Shown here piece by piece: positions 1-11,637 of a stretch of DNA of 64,000 bases. Within the stretch, counting starts at the first letter, position 1; every line of letters starts with the position of its first letter. The notes beneath the pieces were generated by a model, which saw only the letters and a list, made by a program, of their open reading frames with translations, was not told the DNA's origin and did no database searches. The stretch spans positions 69,704 through 133,703 of the forward strand of contig SHZF01000006.1 in the NCBI GenBank assembly GCA_009692425.1, given 5' to 3'. This DNA comes from Myxococcales bacterium (GTDB lineage Bacteria; Myxococcota_A; UBA9042). Both the position numbers and the translations under genes were made by a program.

Positions 1-528
1 CGCGTCGCGCTGGTCGTTTTCGCGGTCGCGCTGGCCAGCCTGCTGGTGCTGCAGTCGCCGCTGCGGTGGGGACCGCTCGAACGGATGCGTCAGTGGTCGG
101 TGTTGCGCCCGCTCGCTGCATTGGGCCCGGCGCGGATGCTTCAGGGCATCGGCCTGCGCTTCGGCATCGTCATGATCTACCTCGCGTCCTCGATGTGGGT
201 CATGCACGCCTTCGGCATGCGCCCCGACTTCGGTCGAATGCTCGTGGCGCTGCCGGTGCTGACCATCGTGGGCACGATTCCGCTCAGCGTCAGCGGCCTC
301 GGCACGACGCAATGGGTCATGCGCACCTTGTACGCACCGTTCGTCGTCGATGGCCGCGCGCCGACCGCCGTGATCGATGCGATGTCGACCGTGCAGATCG
401 TCGGATTCATCCTGGTGCGACTGCTCATCGCGGCGCCATTCCTGCGCGGCGTGCTGGCCGAATTGCGGCAGCGTCCCGACGAGCCGCGCCACGTCGCATC
501 TGAAACGCCACAGACCTCGCGGTCCTGA
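1..528 (+). CDS. UPF0104 / LPG-synthase-TM-like membrane protein, 3' part
   Basis: The reading frame is open from the first base, so only the C-terminal part (about 175 residues) is present. It is strongly hydrophobic with at least three to four membrane segments. It carries the LPxSVSGLGTTQ-type motif that resembles the conserved PxSxxGLG region of the lysylphosphatidylglycerol synthase transmembrane family (UPF0104, PF03706). Members are inner-membrane proteins, some acting as lipid flippases. The tail is hydrophilic and ends in Ser-rich residues. The stop lies 10 bp from the stop of the convergent anti-sigma gene. Without the N-terminal half the exact subfamily cannot be given. Confidence 0.6.
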   Translation, partial: RVALVVFAVALASLLVLQSPLRWGPLERMRQWSVLRPLAALGPARMLQGIGLRFGIVMIYLASSMWVMHAFGMRPDFGRMLVALPVLTIVGTIPLSVSGLGTTQWVMRTLYAPFVVDGRAPTAVIDAMSTVQIVGFILVRLLIAAPFLRGVLAELRQRPDEPRHVASETPQTSRS

Positions 529-537
529 ATCGAACCG

Positions 538-1698
538 CTACCGGTTCGCGCCCGGAGCGATCTGCAGCAGCGCCGGCGCGCCGAGTTCGCTGACCAGTGT
601 CACGATGCGGTCGTGCTCGACGACGTGCAGCAGGTGCAGGCCCGTGTGGCGATCAAGCAGCATTCCGTGCGCCGCCGCGCCGTCGGGGGCGTGCATTTCG
701 ACGTCTGCATCCCCGGCGGAGGCCCGCGCCCGCGCAAACACCGTCAGTGGCGCTCCGAATGCGTCGTAGTGGTACAGCACGACGGGCTGCGAACCGACGA
801 CCGCGATGCGCGCGCCGAGCAAGCGAATGCCTTCACCTTCGCCGAGCGGCAGCGGACCCGCCGACGGCAGGCGCTGTGTCAAGTAGCGTTGGACGCGGCT
901 CGCCGACCCCGTCACTTCGTGCGGAACGCGCGCGGAATGCAACCGCACCATCGCCTGCAGGCTCTCGTCGGATCGCACGGCGCCGAACGGCCCGCTCTCT
1001 GCATAGGCGTTCGGATCCAGGCCACCGCGCAGCACCTCCGCCGGCGCCGCGGCGGCATGGGATGCGACGAGTTGCAGCGGATCAGCGCCGACCGGACGTC
1101 CCAGCGCAACCTCGCGGGGCACCACGATCGCTTGCGCCGCAGCCAGAGCGCGCCGTCCGCTCGCTAATCCCGCCATCGCCACCTGCGGCGAGGCCGCGTC
1201 CGGCGTGCGCACCCGCACGGTGGGTGTGCTTCCCGCCGTCGCCAGCGCGGACGGATCAGTGCCGGCCGCACGATCCGTGTTGGCCGCACGATTGAGGCCG
1301 GCCGCGTCGGTCACGGCCGCCGTGCCATCTCGTGCCGGCGCCACCCGTTGCCCGACGAGCAAGACGCCGACGACGCCCGCGGCCAGGGTCGCCGGCGCGA
1401 GCAGTCGCCGTGTCACCGTGCGGCGCTCCACCCGATCGAGGCAAGCGCGCACGCGCCTGTCGAGTCCAGCGCACGTCGCGCCCGCTGCAGGCCGTGCGCC
1501 GTCATTGGTCGCGCGCATCCCGTCCGGTGCACGCTGAAGCGTCTCGCGGACCACGGCACGGTAGGCCGCATCGCAGCCCACGGCCTGGTGGCACGGTCGG
1601 CAGTGCGCCAGGTGCGCTTCGAACTCGCCACGGTCGCGCGAGTCGAACTCCCCGTCGAGGTACGAGTACGCGAACTTTTGGACATCGTTGCAATTCAC
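538..1698 (-). CDS. Zinc-binding anti-sigma factor (ZAS type), membrane-anchored
   Basis: A 386-residue protein. The N-terminal domain contains the zinc anti-sigma signature H-x3-C-x2-C (His29, Cys33, Cys36), which in this family sequesters an ECF sigma factor on the cytoplasmic face. One membrane segment follows at about residues 99-118. A long periplasmic region of about 260 residues comes next, Ala/Arg-rich and of unknown fold. The start chosen is GTG at 1698: it overlaps the TGA of the upstream sigma gene (GTGA), which implies translational coupling and 1:1 synthesis. An upstream in-frame extension is possible but would run deep into the sigma gene and lacks family-like sequence. The inducing signal cannot be read from the sequence. 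Confidence 0.82.
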   Translation of the reverse strand: MNCNDVQKFAYSYLDGEFDSRDRGEFEAHLAHCRPCHQAVGCDAAYRAVVRETLQRAPDGMRATNDGARPAAGATCAGLDRRVRACLDRVERRTVTRRLLAPATLAAGVVGVLLVGQRVAPARDGTAAVTDAAGLNRAANTDRAAGTDPSALATAGSTPTVRVRTPDAASPQVAMAGLASGRRALAAAQAIVVPREVALGRPVGADPLQLVASHAAAAPAEVLRGGLDPNAYAESGPFGAVRSDESLQAMVRLHSARVPHEVTGSASRVQRYLTQRLPSAGPLPLGEGEGIRLLGARIAVVGSQPVVLYHYDAFGAPLTVFARARASAGDADVEMHAPDGAAAHGMLLDRHTGLHLLHVVEHDRIVTLVSELGAPALLQIAPGANR

Positions 1699-2360
1699 TG
1701 CCCGCCCCCAACTGCGGTGCGCTTGGCCCGCATGCGGAACGTCTCCAGATCGACCACGCCGGCATCGTCCTGTTCCGGTGCGTGCGCCAGGATGCCCTCT
1801 TGCAAGGCGTGGGCCCACAGTCGCTTCTGCATCGCCTTGCGCGCCCGGTACAGCCGGCTCATCACGGTCCCGACCGGACAATCGACGACATCGGCGATCT
1901 CCTTGTACGAGAAGTCATGCAGGTCGGCGAGCAGCAGCACGGTGCGGAACTCTGGCGCGAGCCCATCGAGCGCCTCCTGTACGTGGCGCGACACCATGCG
2001 GTCGAGCACCTGCGCTTCGAGCGGCCGGTAGATGCCGTTGCCGTCGTGGGCTTCGGCGATCTGGTGCTCGATCTCGGGTGCCGTGTCGGCATCGATCGGC
2101 TGTGAAGCCCGCCGCGCGCGGCGCAGGTTGAAGAAGGTGTTCGTTAGGATGCGGAAAAGCCATGCGCGGCAGTTCGTCCCCGGCTCATAGGAGTCAAACG
2201 CATTCAGGGCCTTGATGTAGGTCTCCTGCACGAGGTCATCGGCGTCTGCGCTGTCGCGGCACAGGTTCAGTGCATAGGAGTGCAGCGCAGTGAGGTGGGG
2301 CAGCGCCTCTTTTTCGAAGATTTCGCGTTTCTTGCGTTGACCCTGAAACAACCCGAGCAT
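1695..2360 (-). CDS. ECF-family RNA polymerase sigma factor
   Basis: A 221-residue sigma-70 factor with only regions 2 and 4. Region 2 (about residues 20-90) holds the core-binding stretch DADDLVQETYIKAL and an FNLRR-type -10 recognition helix. Region 4 (about 135-190) contains a helix-turn-helix with YKEIADVVDCPVGTVMSRLYRAR, typical of ECF sigma factors. The start at 2360 is supported by GGAGG 5 bp upstream. A much longer open frame extends upstream, but that part is proline/arginine-rich shadow sequence. The gene is translationally coupled to the downstream anti-sigma factor, so the pair forms a classical signal-responsive switch that most likely autoregulates. Confidence 0.92.
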   Translation of the reverse strand: MLGLFQGQRKKREIFEKEALPHLTALHSYALNLCRDSADADDLVQETYIKALNAFDSYEPGTNCRAWLFRILTNTFFNLRRARRASQPIDADTAPEIEHQIAEAHDGNGIYRPLEAQVLDRMVSRHVQEALDGLAPEFRTVLLLADLHDFSYKEIADVVDCPVGTVMSRLYRARKAMQKRLWAHALQEGILAHAPEQDDAGVVDLETFRMRAKRTAVGGGQ

Positions 2361-2673
2361 TGAGCCTCCGCGCCGGGCCGCACAAGGCCTGGTCGACATC
2401 GCGGCGTTCAACGGGGCAAGGCCTGCACCTATTCCCGACCGCCCGACAGGCAAGGTCGCCCGCGCCGTCCGCGCAAGAGGAGCGCCACTGTCCGCGCCCA
2501 CTGCCCTGCCCAAATTTACCACCCCAAGACCTTTCCGGGACGCCGAATTGGGTCCAGATGCTAGGCGAAGCAAGGGGTTGGGCGAAGACGTACTTGGGTA
2601 TGTTGAGCACCAACGCCGCCGCGACAACGCCGCAGATGGGCCCGAGGCGGCGGATCCGGGCCTGCGCCAACCC
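2361..2673. other. Intergenic region between sigma gene and tRNA cluster
   Basis: 313 bp between the divergent ECF sigma gene and the tRNA promoter. It should hold the sigma-gene promoter on the minus strand, presumably an ECF-type autoregulated one, but I cannot place it. No credible coding sequence is seen. Confidence 0.5.
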
Positions 2674-2701
2674 TTGACATCCACCGGTGCGCCCCTATCC
2701 T
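2674..2701 (+). promoter_or_regulatory. Sigma-70-type promoter of the tRNA cluster
   Basis: TTGACA at 2674-2679 and TATCCT at 2696-2701 with a 16-bp spacer. The predicted transcription start near 2708 falls just before the 5' end of tRNA-His at 2716, which fits a stable-RNA promoter. Confidence 0.7.
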
Positions 2702-2715
2702 GCCGCCCCGCCAGC

Positions 2716-2789
2716 GGTGGATGTAGCTCAGCTGGTAGAGCGCGGGATTGTGGATCCCGATGTCGCGGGTTCAAGCCCCGTCTTCCACC
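2716..2789 (+). tRNA. tRNA-His (GTG)
   Basis: Cloverleaf with acceptor arms 2717-2723 and 2782-2788, anticodon loop with GTG, T-arm GCGGG-TTCAAGC-CCCGT. An extra 5' G at position -1 (2716) opposite C73 (2789) is diagnostic of tRNA-His. CCA is not encoded. It is the first gene after the promoter. Confidence 0.95.
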
Positions 2790-2796
2790 CCCGGCC

Positions 2797-2916
2797 GGGT
2801 CGCCCGCGCGGCGTCCCGCAGCCCCGTCATCCGCCCCGACCGGGTCGCCTGCGCGGCGTCCCGCAGCCCCGTCATCCGCCCCGATCGGGTCGCCTGCGCG
2901 GCGTCCCGCAGCCCCC
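2797..2916. repeat. 45-bp imperfect tandem repeat, about 2.7 copies
   Basis: Units begin with GGGTCGCC at 2797, 2842 and 2887 and include GCGCGGCGTCCCGCAG. The copies differ at only a few positions. The array starts immediately behind tRNA-His and lies in the spacer before tRNA-Arg, so it would be part of the precursor transcript and be removed in processing. Confidence 0.85.
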
Positions 2917-3085
2917 GCCAGTATGCACGCCGACCGTTGACGCCGGCCGCGCGCTCCCGACGGGTGCCCCTGACAACGCACGCTGCCGATACAACGCACG
3001 CAAGCCAATTTGCGCGCAACGTCAGGGTTTTAGGCCGGGAAGCGGGGAGTCGCCATGCGCCCGTCCACCGACCGCACCCTGCGTC

Positions 3086-3159
3086 GCGCCTGTAGCTCAG
3101 CTGGATAGAGCATCGGACTTCGAATCCGGCGGTCGCAGGTTCGAATCCTGCCGGGCGCG
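3086..3159 (+). tRNA. tRNA-Arg (TCG)
   Basis: Acceptor stem GCGCCTG (3086-3092) pairs with CGGGCGC (3152-3158). The anticodon loop CTTCGAA gives TCG. The T-arm is GCAGG-TTCGAAT-CCTGC, discriminator G. CCA is not encoded. Confidence 0.95.
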
Positions 3160-3212
3160 CCCGTGCATCGGCATATCGCTTCGACGACCCGCTTGGCGGC
3201 GGGGCGTTGCAT

Positions 3213-3285
3213 GGCCCCTTAGCTCAACTGGCAGAGCAGCGGACTCTTAATCCGGAGGTTGATGGTTCGATTCCATCAGGGGTCA
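3213..3285 (+). tRNA. tRNA-Lys (CTT)
   Basis: Acceptor stem GGCCCCT (3213-3219) pairs with AGGGGTC (3278-3284). The anticodon loop CTCTTAA gives CTT. Standard D-arm and T-arm, discriminator A. Confidence 0.95.
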
Positions 3286-3370
3286 CCTCGATAAGGCGCC
3301 GCAGCCGCCGCCATCGCGCACACTGGCCGCTGGGCCGGGCGCGCACCGGCTGTCGGCAGTACCCCCGCCT

Positions 3371-3452
<82 letters not shown>

Positions 3453-3540
3453 CGAGTTGTTCGACAGCGGGGCGCGCCGCCCGCCGGCCCCCTTTTCTCT
3501 GCCGTGCCGGCATCCCAACCGGCAGCGCCCGCGAGACACC

Positions 3541-5037
3541 ATGGACCCCCGCATCGACCACGTCAGCCCCACCGTGCGCCGGCTGACGTTCACGGTTCCG
3601 GCTGCACGCGTCGGCCAGGCGCTCGACCGTTGTGCGCAGCGGCTCGCCAGCAAGGCGCAGGTGCGCGGGTTTCGGCCCGGCAAGGTCCCCGTCTCGCTGA
3701 TCGAGCGGATGTACGCCCCAGAACTGCGCCGCGACGCCCTGGACCTGGTCCTCGACGACGTCGTGCGCGAGGTCCTCCTGGGAGCGGCCCTCCCGGTCGC
3801 CGGGTCGCCTGAGATCGACAACCTCGGCGAACTGCGGCGGGGCAGCCCGCTCGACGTCAGTTTCACGATCGAGGTGTTTCCCGACCTGCACCTCACGGGC
3901 TGGGAGGGTGCCGCGCTCGAGTACATCTGCGTCGCCGTCGCCGAAGCCGACATCGACCAGGCACTGCAGGACCGCCGCAGCGCGAGCGGCGAGTGGGCGG
4001 CCGCGCCGGATGGAGCGCGCGACGGCGACGAGGTCGTGCTGGATTACAGCCTGCAGACCGTCGCCCAAGAACCCGGCAACACGGTGGCAGGCCTGCCGCC
4101 CGCCCGCGCCGACGAGACCGTGACCCGCAGACGCGCGGTGCTGGGCCAGCAAACGCTGCCTGCCCCCATCGAAGCCGCCGTGCGCGGCCTGCACGCCGGG
4201 GCCACGGCGGAACACACCCACGATGACGAGGGCCGCGTTCGCCGGGTGTCCGTCACGCTGCACGAAGTCGAGCGCAAGGTGCTGCCCGCGCTCGACGATG
4301 AATTCGCCAAGGACCTGTCCTTTGCAAACCTTGCGGAATTGCGTGCCGACGCGACGCGCCACCTGGAGCGCGAGGCGGAGCGGCGTACCCGCGAGAGCCG
4401 GACGCGCGCCGCGGTTGCCCACTTGCTGGCCGCCAACCCGTTCGAGGTGCCGGCTGCGGCCGTCGAACGGCTCGCCGACAGTTCGCTCATGGACATGCTC
4501 GGCGGCATGAAGAACAACCCTGACATGGTCAAGCGGATGCTGCGCGCGCTGCGGCCCACGATGCTGCCGGTGGCGACCGCCACGCTCAAGCGCAGCCTCG
4601 CGGTCGAAGCGATCGCCGATCAGCTTGCTGTCACCATTTCCGACGAGGACGTCGCCACCCATGTCGAGAACATGGTGGCCCGCGCGCCTGCGGTCCAGCG
4701 CGCCCAGGTGCGGCGCGAACTCGAAGCGGCGGACCGCGCCGGCGTGAAGGTCCGACTACGCGAGGAGCGCGCCGTCGATGCCCTCATCGCCGCCGCATCG
4801 TGGAGCGTCGTTGCCACCCAGTCGGTCGATGCCGCCCGCACCGCCGAAGCCGCTGCCCGTGCGGGTGGCGCACCGGACGCCGACGGCGCCAACGATCCAG
4901 CCGCCAACGATCCGGAGGTCGGCGCGCACGCCATGGCGGGAGCCCACGTCCACGGGCCCGATTGCGATCACGACCACGACCCTTCTCCTCACGCCGCCGC
5001 GCCTGGCCACGGGGCCGCTCCCGTCCCCGCGCCCTGA
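3541..5037 (+). CDS. tig: Trigger factor (ribosome-associated chaperone, prolyl isomerase)
   Basis: A 498-residue protein, longer than the usual 430 or so. The N-terminal ribosome-binding domain has the signature GFRPGKVP at residues 43-50, which docks on ribosomal protein L23. A weakly conserved FKBP-type PPIase domain follows at about 150-245, then a helical chaperone domain to about 440. The extra C-terminal tail is Ala/Asp-rich and ends in a His/Asp cluster ([12 protein letters not shown]), which could bind metal. The start at 3541 gives the family N-terminus; an in-frame extension to 3457 would run into the tRNA-Leu region. clpP begins 16 bp after the stop, so co-transcription with the protease genes is likely. 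Confidence 0.93.
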   Translation: MDPRIDHVSPTVRRLTFTVPAARVGQALDRCAQRLASKAQVRGFRPGKVPVSLIERMYAPELRRDALDLVLDDVVREVLLGAALPVAGSPEIDNLGELRRGSPLDVSFTIEVFPDLHLTGWEGAALEYICVAVAEADIDQALQDRRSASGEWAAAPDGARDGDEVVLDYSLQTVAQEPGNTVAGLPPARADETVTRRRAVLGQQTLPAPIEAAVRGLHAGATAEHTHDDEGRVRRVSVTLHEVERKVLPALDDEFAKDLSFANLAELRADATRHLEREAERRTRESRTRAAVAHLLAANPFEVPAAAVERLADSSLMDMLGGMKNNPDMVKRMLRALRPTMLPVATATLKRSLAVEAIADQLAVTISDEDVATHVENMVARAPAVQRAQVRRELEAADRAGVKVRLREERAVDALIAAASWSVVATQSVDAARTAEAAARAGGAPDADGANDPAANDPEVGAHAMAGAHVHGPDCDHDHDPSPHAAAPGHGAAPVPAP

Positions 5038-5053
5038 CCCGCTGGGAGCCCGC

Positions 5054-5650
5054 ATGGACCTGCGCAACCACATCATCGTCACCGAACTGACGCCCCGCGG
5101 CGAACGGCACAGCGACATCTACTCGCGCCTGCTGATGGATCGCATCGTGTTCCTCGGCCAGGAGATCAACGATCCGATCGCGAACCTCGTGATCGCGCAG
5201 CTGCTTTTCCTTGAGTCCGAAGACCCCACGAAAGACATCTCGCTCTACATCAACAGCCCGGGCGGCTACGTGAATGCCGGCCTCGCGATCTACGACACGA
5301 TGCAATACATCCAGGCCCCGATTTCGACGATCTGCATCGGCCAGGCCGCGTCGATGGCGGCGGTGTTGCTGGCGGCGGGCACGAAGGGGCGCCGGGTGGT
5401 GTTGCCGCACGCGCGCATCATGTTGCACCAGCCGCTCGGCGGGTTTCAGGGCCAGGCGACCGACATCGACATTCAGGCCCGCGAGATGCTGCACACGAAG
5501 CACGTGCTCAACGACATCGTCGCGCGCCACACCGGCCAGCCCGTCGAGCGGGTCAAGCGCGACACGGACCGCGACTTCTACCTCGGCGCAGAAGAGGCGA
5601 AGGCCTACGGCGTCATTGACCTCGTGCTGCAGCGCAGGGGCAAGGCATAG
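5054..5650 (+). CDS. clpP: ATP-dependent Clp protease proteolytic subunit
   Basis: 198 residues, the normal length. The catalytic triad is visible: Ser100 in GQAASMAA, His125 in MLHQPLGG, Asp174 in TDRDFYL. The subunits form the tetradecameric chamber that degrades substrates unfolded by ClpX. Start ATG 5054 is preceded by GGGAG at 5044-5048. It lies between tig and clpX, the standard order in many proteobacteria. Confidence 0.97.
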   Translation: MDLRNHIIVTELTPRGERHSDIYSRLLMDRIVFLGQEINDPIANLVIAQLLFLESEDPTKDISLYINSPGGYVNAGLAIYDTMQYIQAPISTICIGQAASMAAVLLAAGTKGRRVVLPHARIMLHQPLGGFQGQATDIDIQAREMLHTKHVLNDIVARHTGQPVERVKRDTDRDFYLGAEEAKAYGVIDLVLQRRGKA

Positions 5651-5740
5651 GCAAGGCTCTAGCGCCGGGCTGTCGTCTCGCTCCGCGTCCATCCGAACAG
5701 TCCGAGATTGTGTAGGAATGTCTCGACGTGACACGGGGTT

Positions 5741-5770
5741 TTGACGCAAGCCCCGCTGCGGCGGTATGCT
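5741..5770 (+). promoter_or_regulatory. Candidate sigma-70 promoter for clpX
   Basis: TTGACG at 5741-5746 and TATGCT at 5765-5770, spacer 18 bp, 48 bp before the clpX start. It suggests clpX (and perhaps lon) can be transcribed independently of tig-clpP. Confidence 0.5.
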
Positions 5771-5817
5771 GGTCGTCTGCCTGCACACCGGATGCCGTCC
5801 CAGGAGTTCTCCGCCGC

Positions 5818-7092
5818 ATGAGTGACCGCCGCCGCGACGCCTCGAACCTGTCATGCTCCTTCTGCGGCAAGTCGCAGAAAGAGGTGAAGAAGCTCATCGC
5901 CGGCCCGACCGTCTACATCTGCGACGAATGCATAGCGCTGTGCAACGACATCATCGCCGAAGAGGTCGATCGCGACGACAAGCTGCCGAACCTCGCGTCG
6001 ATCCCGAAGCCGCGCGAGCTGCGCAAGTTCCTCGACGAGTTCGTGATCGGACAGGACCGCGCCAAGAAGGTGCTGGCGGTCGCCGTCTACAATCACTACA
6101 AGCGCATCGATTTCAAGGGCGGCAAGCACCAGGACGTCGAGTTGCAGAAATCGAACATCCTGATGCTCGGCCCGACCGGCTCTGGCAAGACGCTGCTCGC
6201 GCAGACGCTGGCCAAGGTGCTCAAGGTGCCGTTCACGATCGTCGATGCGACCACGCTGACCGAAGCGGGTTATGTCGGCGAGGACGTCGAGAACATCATC
6301 GTACGCCTCATCGAAGCGGCCGATCACGACGTCGAGGCCGCCATGCGCGGCATCGTCTACATCGACGAGGTCGACAAGATCACGCGCAAGTCCGAGAACG
6401 TCAGCATCACGCGCGACGTGTCGGGCGAAGGCGTGCAGCAGGCTCTGCTCAAGATCATCGAGGGCACGGTCGCCAACGTGCCTCCCAAGGGCGGCCGCAA
6501 GCATCCGCAGCAGGAGTTCATCGCAGTCGATACGACGAACATCCTGTTCATCTGCGGTGGCGCGTTCTCTGGCCTGGACAAGGTCGTCGAGCGGCGCGTC
6601 GGCCAGAAGTCGATCGGCTTCGGTCGCGACGGTCAGGTGAGCGGCGTCGAGCGGCCCCAACCCATGCGCCCGGCGACGCACCTTTCGGCCCAGGCCAACG
6701 TGCTCGATCAGGTCCAACCCGAGGACCTGATTCGCTATGGTCTGATTCCCGAGTTCGTTGGCCGCTTGCCGGTGATCGTGGCAACGCACGAACTCGACGA
6801 GGCCGCCCTCGTTCAGGTGCTCACCGAGCCCCGCAACGCGCTCACCCGCCAGTTCCGCCGCCTGTTTGACATGGACGGCGTGGACCTGAAGTTCACCGAC
6901 GGCGCGGTGCGGGCGGCGGCGCGCAAGGCGTTGGATCGCAAGACGGGGGCGCGCGGGCTGCGGGCCATCCTCGAAGAGGCGCTGCTGGAGATCATGTACG
7001 ACGTGCCGGGCGACCCGAGCGTGCGCGAAGTGCTGATCGACGAGGACACGATCTCGACCGGCAAGCGGCCGCTCATCAGTCTCGCAGCCTGA
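5818..7092 (+). CDS. clpX: ATP-dependent Clp protease ATP-binding subunit ClpX
   Basis: 424 residues. The N-terminal zinc-binding domain carries Cys13, Cys16, Cys35 and Cys38 and serves in substrate and adaptor recognition. Walker A is GPTGSGKT at 118-125 and Walker B is in the [10 protein letters not shown] segment. The RVGQKSIGF sequence follows in the large domain; it matches the family near the ClpP-interacting loop, and I do not assign the exact IGF residue. ClpX unfolds tagged substrates and feeds them to ClpP. The start at 5818 follows AGGAG at 5802-5806. A long frame extends upstream but without family sequence. Confidence 0.97.
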   Translation: MSDRRRDASNLSCSFCGKSQKEVKKLIAGPTVYICDECIALCNDIIAEEVDRDDKLPNLASIPKPRELRKFLDEFVIGQDRAKKVLAVAVYNHYKRIDFKGGKHQDVELQKSNILMLGPTGSGKTLLAQTLAKVLKVPFTIVDATTLTEAGYVGEDVENIIVRLIEAADHDVEAAMRGIVYIDEVDKITRKSENVSITRDVSGEGVQQALLKIIEGTVANVPPKGGRKHPQQEFIAVDTTNILFICGGAFSGLDKVVERRVGQKSIGFGRDGQVSGVERPQPMRPATHLSAQANVLDQVQPEDLIRYGLIPEFVGRLPVIVATHELDEAALVQVLTEPRNALTRQFRRLFDMDGVDLKFTDGAVRAAARKALDRKTGARGLRAILEEALLEIMYDVPGDPSVREVLIDEDTISTGKRPLISLAA

Positions 7093-7258
7093 CCGCTCCG
7101 CCGCGATGCCCGTTCGGCGGGATCGGCAAGTCTCGCCCCCGCGCGGCGCCCGCGACTCTACCCTGGTCGATTGCAGTTGCGCGCTCCGCCGGCCCGCTTA
7201 TCTTGAACCTCGCCGGTCGAGCCCCCCGCTCCGCCACCGCGCCCGAGGAGCCCGCCGC

Positions 7259-9688
<2,430 letters not shown>

Positions 9689-9711
9689 CGCTGGCGCCCG
9701 ATTCGCCTGTC

Positions 9712-11631
9712 ATGGACACCTTCGGGTTCGGCCCGCTTCCGCTGCTTGCGCTGTCGATCGGCGTGCTCGCGCTCGGGCCGTTGTCGCATGTGCTCGCCGG
9801 GCGTGCGGGCCGGGCGCTGCAGGCTCTGGACGGCTTCGTGCTGGTGTCCGTCGGCGGGCTCGTGCTGGCAGACGTGTTGCCCCACGCACTCGGCCACGGC
9901 GGCTGGCTGGTCCTGCCGATCGCGGTCTTGGGGTTGGTGGGTCCGGCCATCCTCGAGCGCGCGCTGCACCGGGCCGCGGCGCGCGTGCATACGGCGGCGC
10001 TCGTGCTCGGTCTCATGGGCCTCGTGCTGCACGCGGGCATCGACGGGCTTGCACTCGCGGGCTCGGGCGACGGGGGCTTGCGGCCCCAACTCGCGACCGC
10101 GGTCGTGCTGCACCGATTGCCGGAGGGGCTGACGATCTGGTGGCTGCTGCGGCCGGTTCACGGCCGCAAGGTCGCGCTCGGCGCGCTCGGCCTCGTGGCA
10201 GCGGCGACGGCGGTCGGGACGCTGTCGGGCATGCAGGGGCTGGCGCACGGCGGCGCGGCAGAACTGTGGCTGGTCGCACTCGAAGCGCTCGTCGGTGGGT
10301 CGCTGCTGCACGTCGTGCTGCACCGCCCCCATCCGTTGCTGGAGAGCCCGGCGCCGGGGCGCTGGCACGTGCCGGCCGCGCTTGGGGCCTTGGCCGGCGG
10401 TGCCTTGGTTGCGCTCATGCTCGCCCAGGGCGAGGGACACCACGCCGCCCCGGGCGTGCACGGCGACGTCCATGCCAGCCACCTGCCGTGGGGCGCCGGC
10501 GTGTTCTGGCGCCTCGCCGCCGACAGCGCACCCGCCCTGCTGCTTGCCTACGCCGCCGCCGGACTCGTGCAGACCTTGCTGCCCGGGTGGTCGACCCGCT
10601 GGATGCGCCAGGGCGGCACGCTCGGCCAGGGTCTGCGCGGCGTTGCGTTCGGCTTGCCGCTGCCGATCTGCTCGTGCGGCGTCGTGCCCGTGTACCGCGG
10701 CCTCGTGCTGCGTGGCGTGCCGCCCGCGGCCGCCTTCGCGTTCCTGGTGGCGACACCGGAACTGGGCCTCGACGCCGTGCTGCTGAGCCTGCCGCTGCTG
10801 GGCGGCCCGTTTGCCTTGGCGCGCGTGATCGCGGCGGCGACTGTCGCGCTTGGCGTCGGCCTGGTCATGGCGCGGCTGCTGCCAGCACCTCCTCCCGTTC
10901 AGGACATCGACGAGCAGGCGACGCCCGGCAAGGCGGCCGCTCCGGTCGGCAGCCGGGTCGTTGCCGCACTGCGGGTCGGCTTCGGTGAGGTGGTGGATCA
11001 CACGGGGCCATGGGTGCTGCTCGGCCTGGCCGTCGCAGCCGTCGCGGCGCCTCTGCTGGAAGATGCGAACCTTGCCGCCGTGCCCACGTGGGCCAGCGTG
11101 CCCCTGTTCGCCCTGATCGGGATGCCGGTCTATGTCTGTGCGTCGGGCGCGACGCCACTGGTTGCGGTGCTCGTCGCGGCGGGTGTGTCGCCGGGCGCGG
11201 GCCTCGCCTTCTTGCTCACCGGCCCCGCGACGAACGTCGCGACCTTTGGCGTGGTCGCGCGCCTCCACGGGGACCGGGCCGCGCTCGTGTTCGGCGCGAC
11301 GATGGCGGGGCTTGCGATCCTGGCGGGCTGGCTCGTCGATGTCGCGCTGCCCGGCTATCACGTCCCGGTGGCGGCCGCGGCCGACCACGGCCACGGCATC
11401 GGCACCGCGGGCTCCTGGGCCTTGGCGGTGTTTGGCGTCGCGTTGCTAGTGTCGCTGCTCCGGCAGGGACCGCGCGCGTTTGCCGGCCAAGTGCTCGCAT
11501 TCGCCAATGGGGACCCGTCCGAAGAGAACGCCGACCATTCGCACCCACACGGCGGGCACGACCACGACCATGAGCACGAGCACGAGCACGAGCACAAGCA
11601 CGGCGGGCCAGCGGCGCCGCCCAGCCCCTGA
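9712..11631 (+). CDS. ZIP-like domain fused to an ArsP/SO_0444-type permease with His-rich tail
   Basis: 639 residues with about 16 membrane segments. The N-terminal third looks like a ZIP metal transporter: HAGIDG (His107, Asp111) and HRLPEGL (His134, Glu138) match the paired metal-site helices of ZIP proteins. From about residue 260 the protein resembles the ArsP/DUF318 permease family, with the CSCGVVP motif near residue 320 and a second SGATP-containing half. The C-terminus is a His/Glu/Asp string (HDHDHEHEHEHEHKH), probably a metal-binding tail. Inferred role: metal (Zn, Cu or similar) transport across the inner membrane. It starts 23 bp after lon, so it may be a distal gene of that transcript. 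Confidence 0.7.
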   Translation: MDTFGFGPLPLLALSIGVLALGPLSHVLAGRAGRALQALDGFVLVSVGGLVLADVLPHALGHGGWLVLPIAVLGLVGPAILERALHRAAARVHTAALVLGLMGLVLHAGIDGLALAGSGDGGLRPQLATAVVLHRLPEGLTIWWLLRPVHGRKVALGALGLVAAATAVGTLSGMQGLAHGGAAELWLVALEALVGGSLLHVVLHRPHPLLESPAPGRWHVPAALGALAGGALVALMLAQGEGHHAAPGVHGDVHASHLPWGAGVFWRLAADSAPALLLAYAAAGLVQTLLPGWSTRWMRQGGTLGQGLRGVAFGLPLPICSCGVVPVYRGLVLRGVPPAAAFAFLVATPELGLDAVLLSLPLLGGPFALARVIAAATVALGVGLVMARLLPAPPPVQDIDEQATPGKAAAPVGSRVVAALRVGFGEVVDHTGPWVLLGLAVAAVAAPLLEDANLAAVPTWASVPLFALIGMPVYVCASGATPLVAVLVAAGVSPGAGLAFLLTGPATNVATFGVVARLHGDRAALVFGATMAGLAILAGWLVDVALPGYHVPVAAAADHGHGIGTAGSWALAVFGVALLVSLLRQGPRAFAGQVLAFANGDPSEENADHSHPHGGHDHDHEHEHEHEHKHGGPAAPPSP

Positions 11632-11637
11632 CGCCCG

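Noticed and set aside
7171-7203. TTGCAG ... TTATCT as a lon promoter
   Set aside because: The spacer is 21 bp, and the alternative TTGCGC pairing gives 15 bp; neither is convincing.
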